Below are positions 1 through 11,300 of a stretch of 64,000 nt of DNA, piece after piece; position 1 is the stretch's first letter; every line of letters starts with the position of its first letter. Location: NCBI GenBank assembly GCA_963676655.2, contig CAXXKX010000002.1, positions 1,426,001 through 1,490,000 on the forward strand, in the 5' to 3' direction. A program made the position numbers and the translations under genes. The notes under the pieces are model-generated. The model worked only from the letters and a program-made list of their open reading frames with translations. It did no database searches and was not told where the DNA came from. The DNA comes from G963676655 sp963676655. GTDB taxonomy: Bacteria; Verrucomicrobiota; Lentisphaeria; Victivallales; Victivallaceae.

Positions 1-1
1 T

Positions 2-292
2 TTTCTCGGTGGAGCTGTCACTTTAGTAGAGACGCTTTGCACCGGGCAGATTTATGTTCCGTCATTAGTGTATATGATGCGTCAGGATAAAGACTTTATC
101 AGGTGTTTGTGTTTATTAATTGTCTATAACCTGATGTTCACATTACCTGTTGCCGGAGTTTTTTGTCTGATGCTGGCCGGGTTAAAATTAAGAAACACAA
201 TAAATCTGGGCAAGCAAAGTATTGTATGGTCAAAATTTGCCATGGCGCTGTTTTTTATCACCTTAGCGGTGATAATGCTGGTTATGACTTGA
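2..292 (+). CDS. C-terminal part of a polytopic membrane protein, cut by the left edge
   Basis: The frame is open from the first complete codon and stops at 292. The methionine at 68 is probably internal, because the codons before it read as a plausible membrane-protein segment with the motif E-x2-C-T-G-Q-x-Y-x-P. That motif recalls CcdA/DsbD-like thiol-redox membrane proteins, but this is recognition by eye. Two strongly hydrophobic stretches follow (around positions 100-190 and 230-290), ending in a very short cytoplasmic or periplasmic tail. No gene follows closely on this strand, so it is probably the last gene of an operon lying to the left. Confidence 0.5.
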   Translation, partial: FLGGAVTLVETLCTGQIYVPSLVYMMRQDKDFIRCLCLLIVYNLMFTLPVAGVFCLMLAGLKLRNTINLGKQSIVWSKFAMALFFITLAVIMLVMT

Positions 293-717
293 AAACGGAT
301 TGAGTTGTTGCAATACTTCCTACTTCCATGAATCTTGGACTATTTCGTATTTATTTTACTGGGATAAACTGCCGAATGTTGGGTTTTACATATAAATAAC
401 AAAATTCTAACCCTTGCCGCTTGACAAAATTATATACAGTAATTATCTTATTAACAATTTTCGGACATTCTATGGAAAATGGGAGATATGGAGGGGCTCT
501 TCTCAATAGATGCTTCTTTACAGGGGCTTTAAAGTTTTCTGAAAGTATTCCTGCTATCTATTATTTTTGTGTCTCAAGTAGTGATGTTTGTGATTATTGC
601 AAATAATCTGCAATAAAGAGGGTCGTAGTTGCAGTTATTCAACATTGTTTTTGTATTTGCTGAAGTTGTCTGATTTTTTTATGTTGTAAGAATATACTCA
701 AATTTACAGGAGGAGTT
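293..717. other. Intergenic region upstream of the rhsA operon
   Basis: AT-rich, with no convincing gene. A TTG-started frame at 421-606 has no ribosome-binding site and no recognisable domain. The first six bases of that frame, TTGACA at 421-426, are followed after 17 bases by TATCTT (444-449), which could be a sigma-70-type promoter. If used, it would leave a 5' leader of about 260 bases before the gene at 718. A strong AGGAGG (708-713) precedes that gene. Confidence 0.4.
421..449 (+). promoter_or_regulatory. Candidate promoter for the rhsA operon
   Basis: TTGACA, a 17-base spacer and TATCTT. It is the best -35/-10 pair seen between the upstream gene and 718. Transcription start would fall near 456. 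The assignment is by consensus only, and bacteria of this group may use other signals. Confidence 0.3.
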
Positions 718-3651
718 ATGAAAGTTAAGAGTCTGGTCTTTTTACTCAATGTTGTTTTGGCGATTCAATGTTTTGCAACGGATACTGATTCTGACGGTAT
801 GACAGACGACTACGAGTCTTCGCAGGGATATAATCCTAATCTTTATACAAAAGTAATCTATGTCGACAATGCGAAAGCTGACGATACCGGGGACGGACTT
901 AGTCTTGCTACGGCTAAAAAGACCATCAGCGCCGCGATTGCGTTGAAAGACACCAACCTGGAGAATGTCATTCTTGTGGCGGCGGGAACCTATACAGGTT
1001 CTTCCAATAAAAATATCAGCTTTGGCGGCTGCGATATAATCATGCGTGCGACTGCTGGTGCTGCAACCACCATTATCGACCTGGAAAACAGTGGGAATTT
1101 TCTTGCTTTGACCAACGGTGAAACTCTTGCCTCTCTTCTGGACGGTTTTACCATTAAAAACGGCCTGACTAACGATGGCGGGGCGCTTTATATTAATGAG
1201 GCGGATATGACTATAAAAAACTGTAATTTTGAAAACAATACCGGCACCAGCTACTCGGGAGCCTTGTCAATAGTTGAATCGCATATTAACGTGGACAATT
1301 GTAAATTCATTAAAAATTACTCTTCATGGGGCGGCGGGATTGCGTTCTATAAAGCGACTGCTAATATTACCAATAGTGAATTTACTGGTAACGGGTCTGA
1401 CGATGCCAGTGCAATAGTCATATACGATTGTAACGGCACTTTCAATATCAATAAATGCAAATTCATCCGTAATTATACAACTGGCAATGACGGAACTCTT
1501 TACATATTTCCGGCGTCTTCTACCACAACGGTTAATGTTACCAATAGTTTGTTTCTGGACAACCGGGCTTATACTAATACCGATATTTATTCTGATAGTG
1601 GTAATACTGTATATCTTAACATTAAAAATACGACCATGACCAGGAGTAAACACAATGCCGACAGGGTTTGCTATTTTAAATCCTACACGACAACAACAAT
1701 TGAAAACTGTATTATAAAAGGAACAATTATAGCTGACGGTCCCCTTACTGCTAATAATACCAACTGTTTGAACGATTTGAGCTCACATGGGACCGGTAAT
1801 ACGACTGTCGATCCTCAATTAACGGCTGACGGACACCTGAAATCCACTTCTCCCTGTATCAATGCCGGAACTTCGACCGGGGCTCCGGTTGATGATATAA
1901 ATGGAACTTCAAGGCCGGTCGGCGGTAGTGTCGATATGGGGTGTTACGAGTTCAATGATACCGACAGCGACGGCATGGATGATGCCTGGGAAACTGCATA
2001 CTTCGGAGATCTTACGCAGACCGCGACCGGGGATAACGATAGTGACCAACTCAGTAACCTGGATGAATATCTCTACGGAACGGCACCGAATAGTGCCGAC
2101 ACCGACGGAGACGGAATGAATGATAAAACCGAGATTGATAATCACTACAATCCATCGCTGCCTTTGAGAACCATCTATGTCGATGCCGCGCAAGCTGACG
2201 ACAGTGGAGACGGCCTGACCCTGGTAAATGCGAAAAAATCAATTTCAGCGGCGATAAGTATCACGCTCAATACATTATATGATAACGAAGTCCTTGTGGC
2301 AGCGGGAACCTACTCCGGCAGTGCCAACCGGGGTATCGACGTATTGGGATTTGATACGAGATTGCGTTCCAGTGCCGGAGCCGCGACCACCATTATTGAC
2401 TTAGAAAATAGTGATTACTTCATTTATATGTACAATCCCGGAGTGATAGACGGTTTTACCATCCGTAACGGCAGTTCGTCATATGAGGGCGCTGCAATTT
2501 ATGCGGAAGAGAGTGAATACGTCATAAAAAACTGTGTTTTTGAATATAACTATTCTTCGGTTGAAGGCGGCGCGTTGTATTTTGATCGAGTGGTTGCTAC
2601 CGTTGAAAACTGTGAGTTTAATGCCAATGTCAGTCCTTGCGGGGGAGCTCTCTTTGTCTGGTTGAGCACATCTGTCAAAATCAAGAATTGCAGCTTTACC
2701 GGCAACGAGTGTACTGTCTATGATGGCGGCGCAATTTATATTGATACCTCCGGCACGGAAATTGAAGTTGATAAATGTGTTTTTGCCGATAATGAATCGG
2801 CTGATGATGGCGGCGCCATTGATATGATTTCTCATGATAATAATTCAGATTTACGCATCACCAACTCACTCTTCTATGGTAACTCTGCCGTGGACGAAGA
2901 CGCTGATATCCGTTCAAATGCCACAACTTATCTCTATTTAACTAACTGTACTATTGTCAGGGATAATCCCGCTTCGATGGCGTGTTTTATGAAATCGACG
3001 GTCGCCAGCGGTACTTTTGTGAATAACATTATTATCGGGACGATCAGTAAGTATTGTACGCTTGTTGCCAATTACAACTGCAGTCCTTATTTCGACCTCA
3101 GCTCCTACGGTACCGGAAATATCTCAAGCGATCCATTGCTGGATACCAGCTACTACTTGACTTCAACTTCCCCGTGTATCGATACCGGGACCTCTACCGG
3201 CGCTCCATCGTATGACCTTGCCGGCAATACCAGACCCCAGGGCCCGGGAATTGACATGGGATGTTATGAATACCTTGTGGCGATAGTTGACACCGATGGC
3301 GACGGCATGGATGATGATTGGGAAACCCAGAACTTTGGTGATTTAAGTCAAACCGCCGATGGCGATTACGATAACGACGGCGTCAGCAATCTTGATGAGT
3401 ATCTCCACGGGACCAACCCGACGGTATTTGCCGATGCCGATGCCGACGGCATGAGTGATGACTGGGAAACCGCCTATATGGGGAATACTTCTCGTGACGG
3501 CACTGGCGATTACGACAGTGACGGCGTCTCCGACCTGACGGAATATCTCCAGGGCCGCCGCCCGGACAAAGCCGTGGTCGCCGACACCGACAGCAACTCC
3601 GACGGCGTCTCAGACGTCCTCGAACTCGAAGTCTACACTCCGACAATCTGA
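718..3651 (+). CDS. Secreted right-handed beta-helix protein, internally duplicated, with type-3 calcium repeats
   Basis: 977 residues. A signal peptide of about 20 residues ends at CFA. It is followed by a calcium-binding D-x-D-x-D-G-x-x-D-x-x-E repeat and a ~390-residue unit: a lead-in (IYVD-A-ADD-GDGLS), a beta-helix rich in GGAxY and IKNC turns, and a C-terminal SPCI-x-GTSTGAP...DMGCYE motif typical of choice-of-anchor Q proteins. A TSP3-like linker (about residues 416-480) leads into a second copy of the whole unit (about 480-855). The tail (860-977) is a run of DxDGxxDDWE repeats. It is exported and probably surface-exposed or released; substrate unknown. AGGAGG at 708-713 fixes the start. 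It is first in a same-strand run ending in rhsA, with 27 bases to the next gene, so it may be a partner or carrier of the RHS protein, but this is inferred only from position. Confidence 0.75.
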   Translation: MKVKSLVFLLNVVLAIQCFATDTDSDGMTDDYESSQGYNPNLYTKVIYVDNAKADDTGDGLSLATAKKTISAAIALKDTNLENVILVAAGTYTGSSNKNISFGGCDIIMRATAGAATTIIDLENSGNFLALTNGETLASLLDGFTIKNGLTNDGGALYINEADMTIKNCNFENNTGTSYSGALSIVESHINVDNCKFIKNYSSWGGGIAFYKATANITNSEFTGNGSDDASAIVIYDCNGTFNINKCKFIRNYTTGNDGTLYIFPASSTTTVNVTNSLFLDNRAYTNTDIYSDSGNTVYLNIKNTTMTRSKHNADRVCYFKSYTTTTIENCIIKGTIIADGPLTANNTNCLNDLSSHGTGNTTVDPQLTADGHLKSTSPCINAGTSTGAPVDDINGTSRPVGGSVDMGCYEFNDTDSDGMDDAWETAYFGDLTQTATGDNDSDQLSNLDEYLYGTAPNSADTDGDGMNDKTEIDNHYNPSLPLRTIYVDAAQADDSGDGLTLVNAKKSISAAISITLNTLYDNEVLVAAGTYSGSANRGIDVLGFDTRLRSSAGAATTIIDLENSDYFIYMYNPGVIDGFTIRNGSSSYEGAAIYAEESEYVIKNCVFEYNYSSVEGGALYFDRVVATVENCEFNANVSPCGGALFVWLSTSVKIKNCSFTGNECTVYDGGAIYIDTSGTEIEVDKCVFADNESADDGGAIDMISHDNNSDLRITNSLFYGNSAVDEDADIRSNATTYLYLTNCTIVRDNPASMACFMKSTVASGTFVNNIIIGTISKYCTLVANYNCSPYFDLSSYGTGNISSDPLLDTSYYLTSTSPCIDTGTSTGAPSYDLAGNTRPQGPGIDMGCYEYLVAIVDTDGDGMDDDWETQNFGDLSQTADGDYDNDGVSNLDEYLHGTNPTVFADADADGMSDDWETAYMGNTSRDGTGDYDSDGVSDLTEYLQGRRPDKAVVADTDSNSDGVSDVLELEVYTPTI

Positions 3652-3678
3652 TAAACCAACCAATACCAGGATATTATT

Positions 3679-5382
3679 ATGATCAAAGTTCTTACATTAT
3701 TAATTTTGTCAGGGGGGATTCTCAATGCCGCAGACACTCAAGTTCAGGTAACGCAGAATGATAATGCGGATAAAACAGCGTTGTCCTCTCAAAACACCAC
3801 TCCATCAGGTCTTCTTAAGCTTTATGCCGCGGCATATAATAGGAATGATGTTAATACCGTCAGAAAGATATTACATGGTGATTTACTTAACCAATATAAA
3901 GATGAATACTTGCGCTATCGTCGCGATAAGGTTAAACCTGATCTGAAAATCAATATCATTAAAGAAAAAACTGAACATGGAGCTACTTTGATCCAGGCAT
4001 CTTGCTCATTGATCGTAAATAAGCAATATCAATACAAGAATAGAAAAAAGAATTTTCTCGTCAAAAATATTAAAGGCAACTTGAAGATTACTGAAATCAA
4101 AATGGTCAAGCCTGAAAAAATTTACAATTTCTGGGAAGCGGTAAAAGCCGCAGATGCGGTTGGAGCCTTTCAAGTAACCGGCAAAGAACGCAAAGGAACT
4201 AAAAAAAGCATTGTCATGGGCCGAAACTGGCAAAGCAGTTTCAAATGTTTTATTCTCACCAAAACTGATGCTGAAGGTCTTGTTATCAATATGCCGAAAG
4301 AATGGCCTTACAGATATACGGAAAATGGAACATATATTATTCCTCTTGCCGTTTATGATAACGAACTTGTCCCGATTGGAAGATATTTCTCGTTACCCAA
4401 AGCGAATGTTAAAGACGTGAAAGAATACAAAAAGATTTTTGTGCAATGGTGCAAGCTAGGAACCGAAGATTTTAAATTAATTTCAGATATCTTGAAAAAT
4501 AAGCAATTGGAAGCGGTCCAGGGAGGATTGCTGCAATGTTTGTACAAAGAAAAGAAGCTTGCGCATGAATTTGACGACCAAAAAATCACACCGTGGCTCG
4601 CATTAATTAATGCTCCGAACCTTTCAGTCAATTCAAAAAAATTTATCGCATTGGAGTTGGCAAAAAATAACTTTCCTCGAATGAAAAAATTTCTTTATGA
4701 TAATTTTAATCAGGAAAAAAATCTCGGGGTTGTCATCCCGGTGCTGGTAAAATATGACAAGGATAATTTTCTGAAGCAACTCAAACCATATATTGATATT
4801 CCTGAAAAAAGAGTTATTGCCTTAAAGTGTGCAGGTTTATTTCGCGATGACAAAGACTTTATTAAAAGTGCTATGAAATATTTTGATGTTAAAGATACGA
4901 AAAACCTTAATTATTATATTCCAGTCTTGCTGGCTCCAGAAAACTCCGAAGGCAAAAAATATGTGAAACAGATATTACAAAATTCAAAACCATCAAAAAC
5001 TACGGCTTTTATATTATTTTGTCTATATAGGTCTAGTTCCAAAGAATATGTAACGCAAGTGTTTAATCTTTGTCAAAAGATAATTGCTAACCGAATTAAA
5101 GGACGTGAACAGCTTGCGACTCTAGGAAATGGTATCGCGTATCTGGCTGCAATTGAAGACCGGGAACATTTGAAGCAACTTCTATCAATGGTCAACCCGA
5201 AAGATGCGTACAAAAAATATGCTGTTACTATGCTTTACCGGAAAGCTTTAAGGATGCCTTTTAAAACCATTGAGGATATTAATAAATTTCTGGACTCAAA
5301 TGCAAAGTTGATCAGGAGTCCCCACTATTTGAAGACGACAAATAAAAAATCAAATAATAAGAAAAGGGAGAATGTAAAATGA
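3679..5382 (+). CDS. Secreted protein of unknown function, NTF2-like N-terminal domain
   Basis: 567 residues with a signal peptide (MIKVLTLLILSGGILNA, then AD). Residues ~35-140 have the spacing of an NTF2/SnoaL-like fold (LLKLYAAAYNRNDVNTVRKIL), a common secreted dimerisation or ligand-binding domain. The rest is lysine-rich and mostly helical, with short repeats that could be HEAT-like (residues ~330-520). No catalytic motif is visible. Its last codons overlap the start of rhsA by ATGA (5379-5382), a classic translational-coupling arrangement. The two proteins are therefore likely made in fixed ratio, which suggests an RHS export, anchoring or chaperone role by inference. Confidence 0.55.
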   Translation: MIKVLTLLILSGGILNAADTQVQVTQNDNADKTALSSQNTTPSGLLKLYAAAYNRNDVNTVRKILHGDLLNQYKDEYLRYRRDKVKPDLKINIIKEKTEHGATLIQASCSLIVNKQYQYKNRKKNFLVKNIKGNLKITEIKMVKPEKIYNFWEAVKAADAVGAFQVTGKERKGTKKSIVMGRNWQSSFKCFILTKTDAEGLVINMPKEWPYRYTENGTYIIPLAVYDNELVPIGRYFSLPKANVKDVKEYKKIFVQWCKLGTEDFKLISDILKNKQLEAVQGGLLQCLYKEKKLAHEFDDQKITPWLALINAPNLSVNSKKFIALELAKNNFPRMKKFLYDNFNQEKNLGVVIPVLVKYDKDNFLKQLKPYIDIPEKRVIALKCAGLFRDDKDFIKSAMKYFDVKDTKNLNYYIPVLLAPENSEGKKYVKQILQNSKPSKTTAFILFCLYRSSSKEYVTQVFNLCQKIIANRIKGREQLATLGNGIAYLAAIEDREHLKQLLSMVNPKDAYKKYAVTMLYRKALRMPFKTIEDINKFLDSNAKLIRSPHYLKTTNKKSNNKKRENVK

Positions 5383-8300
5383 GAAAATGTCAGATTATTA
5401 TAACTTTAGCCCTGGTGTGGATGTTTTCATACCATTCATTTGCGCAAGTAGTACCATTAGAACATAAAGAATATTATGAACCGTATAATAGAATTATTGA
5501 TGCTATAAATAGGCAAGTGGAAGAACTGAATATTGATGTTCCTGGTTTGAATCCACATCCAAAATTAGATGCAAATGGAAATGAAGAACTTGATGAACAT
5601 GGCAATGTAATAATGGAAGAGCCATTCGATCGATCAAATATAACTCTATATAACCAAATGGCTAGTCAGATTCATACAGAACAAGGTTTTGCTGTTGTAC
5701 TTAAAAAATTTAAAAAAATGCCAGGAGAAGCTATTTCTTATACTGATGTTAGGGCTCTTGAAACGCTTCTGTTGACTCATTATAAAACACGTAAACAACA
5801 TCAAAAAATAACATATAATTTATATACCAATGTAACACTTTATTATCCTAATGATGATCCAATAAATTTACAGAATGGTAATGAAGAAAAAAAATGGTAT
5901 CTTTTTGAAAAATCCACTGCATATCATGACCCACCAGAAGAAACCTATTCCTATCGGTATTATTGGTTAGATGAAGGACATACCATTTCTAATATTGAGG
6001 TTTATGATGAATGGCTCCCAATACCAGAACCCGCTCAGGAAATTAACAAAGGCAAAGTTTTGATTCCAGCTATTAACACCTCACAATATCAGAGTATATA
6101 TGAGAAAGCATTAGTTCCTGGTTCGTCAATTCCGTTACTATGGAAACATTTTATTAACGCTACCGAGGTTATTAAAGACGTTGAGATATTAAACAAACTA
6201 ATTGATACATATCATCAAGATTATACTTTGCATAATGTAGAAAAAGTTTCCGATGATACAATTCTTGATCAATCAGAGCGCAGAGAAGATGCATCATTTG
6301 AGTTTGCTCTTAAGCGGTATTTTGATGATAGTGGTGCATTTGAAGGGCGTTATCTGACTGAAAATTTCAATTTCTATTTTGTAGGCACTGAAGGAACTAC
6401 TCCTTACTGGCCACATGAAAGATATATGTTTCCAGTTTTATTAGATGAACACGAATTGCATTGGTATCCTGAAGACTCTCATAATCGTGAAGAAGACTGG
6501 TGGCTCAGTGAGTCTAAATGGATAAATTTTGATGATAATGAAATCAAAAATTTTACATATACATATAATTATTTAAGCTATTATCACGAAAAAAACACAC
6601 TGGTATCAATTCAAGGTTATCCAGCATTATTAATAGAAAATAATTGTACTGTGTCGATAGATGATCCAAACCATGAACCCAAAGACAAGCCTGAACTTTG
6701 TGTGACCTGTGCTTGTATGGACTGTGTTCGGAAATTTCAACTTATCCTGAACGATAATGGCCTGAATGAGGTCAGTGCTAAAACTCTATTGACCTTTACA
6801 TCGTCCTCATATTGCAGTATCTCAGGCGGGTGCGGCCTGAAGGCCGCGGTGTACCTTACGGCGAGAAAACATGGCAACATTTTTCCGGCATGCAGTAAGG
6901 ATCTTAGTTTGAGCGGTCCTTTTATTGGAGCTGGATATCAGCTTGACGAAAATTCTCAAATAGTTAAAGATGCAAACGATAATGAAATTATTGATAATGT
7001 CTATAATATCGTTTTGATCAGGCGTGAAAATGGCGCAATTGACGCCTTCAAATTCAAACCAAAGAATTGGACGCCGGGTTCAACCAGTTATCCCACTAAT
7101 ATAACGGACTGGGAAGAGAGAGGTACTCCGGTTAACGGAGGTAACCGCTACCTTGTTCGAATTGATGAGAATAAATATGAATTGCGTTTTTCGGACCAAT
7201 ATAAAACAGTATACTACTTTGATAAAACCCAAAGTGCTACTTTTACAAAAGTAACCCAGGTCAGGGATAATGTTGAACTTGTCTTGGAAGGATGGCCGGA
7301 TGCAGCAACAGAAAGTGTTAATGAGACATATGGCAGAATTACCAAATGTACTGGTTCCGCGTTAATTGCCAATGTCGACTATCCAAATACAAACGGGATC
7401 AGAGTGACATACACAAATCTAAGCGGAAATCCTCTGGCTCAAGTAGAGAGTGCTTATTCTGAAGATTCCGAAAATAATACCGGAACTTTTACTCTCACAA
7501 ACGAAAATGACGGACAGGTTACCGATATTACTGAAACTGTTTATGATTCACTAACTCAAACCACTACCATCAACTACAAAGCGTCTGACGGAACTCTTGC
7601 CAGGCAGATGGTGCGTGTCAGGGATGATATTTCAGATGATGTCTATACTTTAACGGATACGACATCCATTCCCGGCGGCTCATCCTTTACGACAATTACG
7701 AAATATCAAAAATTTGATTGGGATACCGAAGTCATCGAAGAGATTGAAGCGGTCGGCACTGATAAGCAGAAAGCCACGGTTTACGGCTATGTCACGGACC
7801 CGGAAGCAAACGGCTACTCAAAACTCAAATATTGGATAACTGCACACGGCAATGTCCCGGAAGCAAGTAGAGTATATAATGGAGAGTGGGGGTATTACGT
7901 TTACGATTCCAATCATCGTCGGATAAAAAAGTACTCTCCATATGGCAATTCGCTTATTATTGTCGACTCGCAAACTGGCGAAGCGGTTGAACCTAGTTCT
8001 TCTGCGTGTATTGTCACTGAATATGATTATACTGGCGTTCACCCTGATGACCAGCCGGATGACGAGTTTTTTAATTTCCGTGCCCGTTCAATTATTACCA
8101 AGATACTCGGTTCTGAAGTATCTCGGTCATATAACTGTTATCTCTCGGATAAAACATTGAATATTTCATGTTCAGCTCCCGGGGCGGCATGGAATGCTGC
8201 CGGTAACCAGGTCTCATCCTCTGAGTCGTACCCGGACGGAGATGCAAAAGGAGCTCTTAAAAAGACAGTAGCTCCGGATGGATTGGTTTCATTATATACA

Positions 8301-11300
8301 TATTCATCCGGTGGGTTGGTATCAAATGTTAATACCGGTTACAGTTCTGACGGTGCAACCGTCACCGATGGGACCAGCACCACAACTACTTATAATGCTT
8401 CGGGACGTGTTATAAGTTCAATTGTCGTCGATATCGCATCCGGACTCACTATTTCACAAGTTAACAATACCCTCGACGGTTGGGGACGAATAACCCGTTC
8501 GGATCAGCTTGGCGGTCTCTATACCTCCACCGTCTATGGTTGCTGCGGTCCAGACTCCACTGCTGATGTTAACGGTATTACTACCCTTTATACCTATGAC
8601 GCGCTCCAGCGTACCTCCAGTACCGCCAGAAATGGTATTTCAACCCTTTACACTTACGATGCCAATGACAACATACTGACAACAACCATCAAAGGGAAAA
8701 ATAATACCGAACTAACCACTACCAACGTGTATAATACGGCGGGAGAACTAATATCTTCCACTGCGCCGGATAGCTCAGTTATTTCATATAGTGAGGTTAT
8801 TAATGCTGATGGAACCAGTACCCAAACAGAAACTCATCCCAATGGTACCACTATCATATCTGTATCTAATCTTGATGGTAGTTCAAAATCTATTTCTGGC
8901 ACCGCTGTCCACCCGATGCGTTTTGAATACGGCATCGAAAACGGAGAACGATTCACTAAAACTATCTATATTAATTCCGATCAGTCTGAAACCCAGTGGA
9001 CCAAGTCTTATACCGATTTCCTCGGACACCAGTATAAGACTGTTTATGCCGATAGCTCATACTCATTGACCGAATATGATTCAGCCGGGCGCGTAATCAA
9101 ACAGACCTCTCCCGGCGGCATTGTGACTTTGACCGAATATGACAACCGGGGCCGGATTTTTCGTACCGCCGTTGATATGAATGCCAATAGCCAGATTGAT
9201 TTGACGGTTGACCGGGTAACCGAATATGCCTATGGCGTAACCACCAAAAGCAGTGCAACTGTCAATAGACGTACTGTCAAGAGCTATCAGGATGGCACCG
9301 GGACGCCGGTAACAATTTCCGTTAATGAGTCAGACGTTACCGGGTTGCAACGCTGGGACACTATTTTCAATCAGATTTCAAGTTCAATCACTACTGTTGA
9401 CCGAGTTAACGTACAAAATATCACTGTCAACACCGAACCCGGTGGTGTTACCATAACTGAGCAGTATACCAATGGACAATTAGTATCCAGTACCCATTCC
9501 GTTCTTGGCGCGACCTCCTACACCTATGACGAGTTCAATCGCCAGTCGACCGTCTCCCATACTGAAAATAGTATCAACCAGGAAGTTTCCTATACCTATG
9601 ACAATATGGGGCGGGTTCTGACCACCACGCAAATGCCGGCCAATCGCGTCACCACCAATGTTTATGACAATATGGGCCGTCGTACCAGCGTTTCCCTACC
9701 GGGCAGCCGGACGGTCACCTACACCTACCACGATACCGGTGAACTCGCTACGGTTTCAGGATCGGATACCTATCCGCAGGCTTATACCTATGACGGACTT
9801 GGCCGCATGAAAACCCTGACCACCTACAAAGCCTATCCGAATCAACCGGAAGTTACCACCTGGAACTACGACCCACAGCGCGGCTTTATGACCTCCAAAA
9901 TCTATGCCGACAGCAAAGGGCCGTCATACCAGTACAACTCTGATGGTCAACTGACAAAGCGTACCTGGGCTCGCGGTTCTTATACCGATTACACTTACGA
10001 TGCGTCAGGCAGCCAAACCGGTATCGACTACTCCGATTCAACTCAGGATATTACCTTTGCCTATGACCAGGGCGGACGTTTGACCACCGTCACCGATGCC
10101 GCCGGTACCCATGCTTTGACCTATAATAATGATTCAACTCTTGCATCCGCGACAATACCGTATATATTAAATCATAAGGTCGATTATGCCTATGATACAT
10201 TGGGACGCAGAAGCTTTATGAGTCTGATGAACAATACAACTCCGGTGTTTGCTACCAGCTATACTTATGATAGCATGAGCCGCCTGGCTACTGTATCCGA
10301 CGGAACCAATACTGCCACCTATACTCGTGCTACTGGTTCCAGCTTATTGACCAATACCGCGATAACCAATGCTTCAGGGACAATCCTGAATCGTGCCCGT
10401 TCCTATGACAACCTGAACCGGTTGACAACAATCTCTAATTCCGTACCTTCCGTGCCGTCCGTGGTTAAAAGTTATTCTTATACCTATAACGACAAGGATC
10501 AGCGGACCAAACTGACTTTGGCCGACGGCTCTTACTGGCTCTACTCTTATGACGACAAAGGCCAGGTCACCGGAGGCATCAAATACGACTCCACCGGCAA
10601 ATCCATTCCCGGCCTTGCGTTCGGGTACAGCTTCGATGATATCGGTAACCGGATCTATGCCGATATGGGCATGCCGCAAATGCGCTATAATTACACTAGT
10701 AACGACCTGAATCAATATACCCAAATGACCGTTCCCAGTATTATTCCGGTCACCGGCAAAGCCGCAATCGATGCTAAAGTCACTGTGACCAAAGGTTCGG
10801 ATAGCAGCGTCCATGCCACAACCCGCGACGGCAAATACTTTAAAGCCGCGGTTCCGGCGGATAACACCAGTGCCAAAGTCACTGAAAACCTGACGATCAA
10901 TGCTGTCAGATTTGATGCGACTCAGGATAAGGATATTGTAGCAACAACCACTCGTACCGGCACTGCGGACAAAACTCCGCAAACCTTTACTTACGACGAC
11001 GACGGCAACATGCTGACCAATGGCGACTGGACCTATACCTGGAACGCTGAGAATAGGTTGATAGAAGCGGTTAAGACAAATGACACAAAGCTGGAATTCA
11101 TGTATGATTATATGGGGCGTAGAATAGACAAGAAAGTTTACACGTATTCACCTTCAACTTTCAACTTTCAACTTTCAACTCACCAAAAGTTCGTTTATGA
11201 TGGCTATCTCCAAATAGCCGAGTTTGACACAAGCAATGTTATCCAAAAATCCTATTTATGGGCTAGTTCCAATACTATGGAATGGCAAAAAGATCATACT

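Noticed and set aside
421..606. 61-codon TTG-started frame upstream of the rhsA operon
   Set aside because: No ribosome-binding site or recognisable sequence; its first bases are better read as a -35 box.
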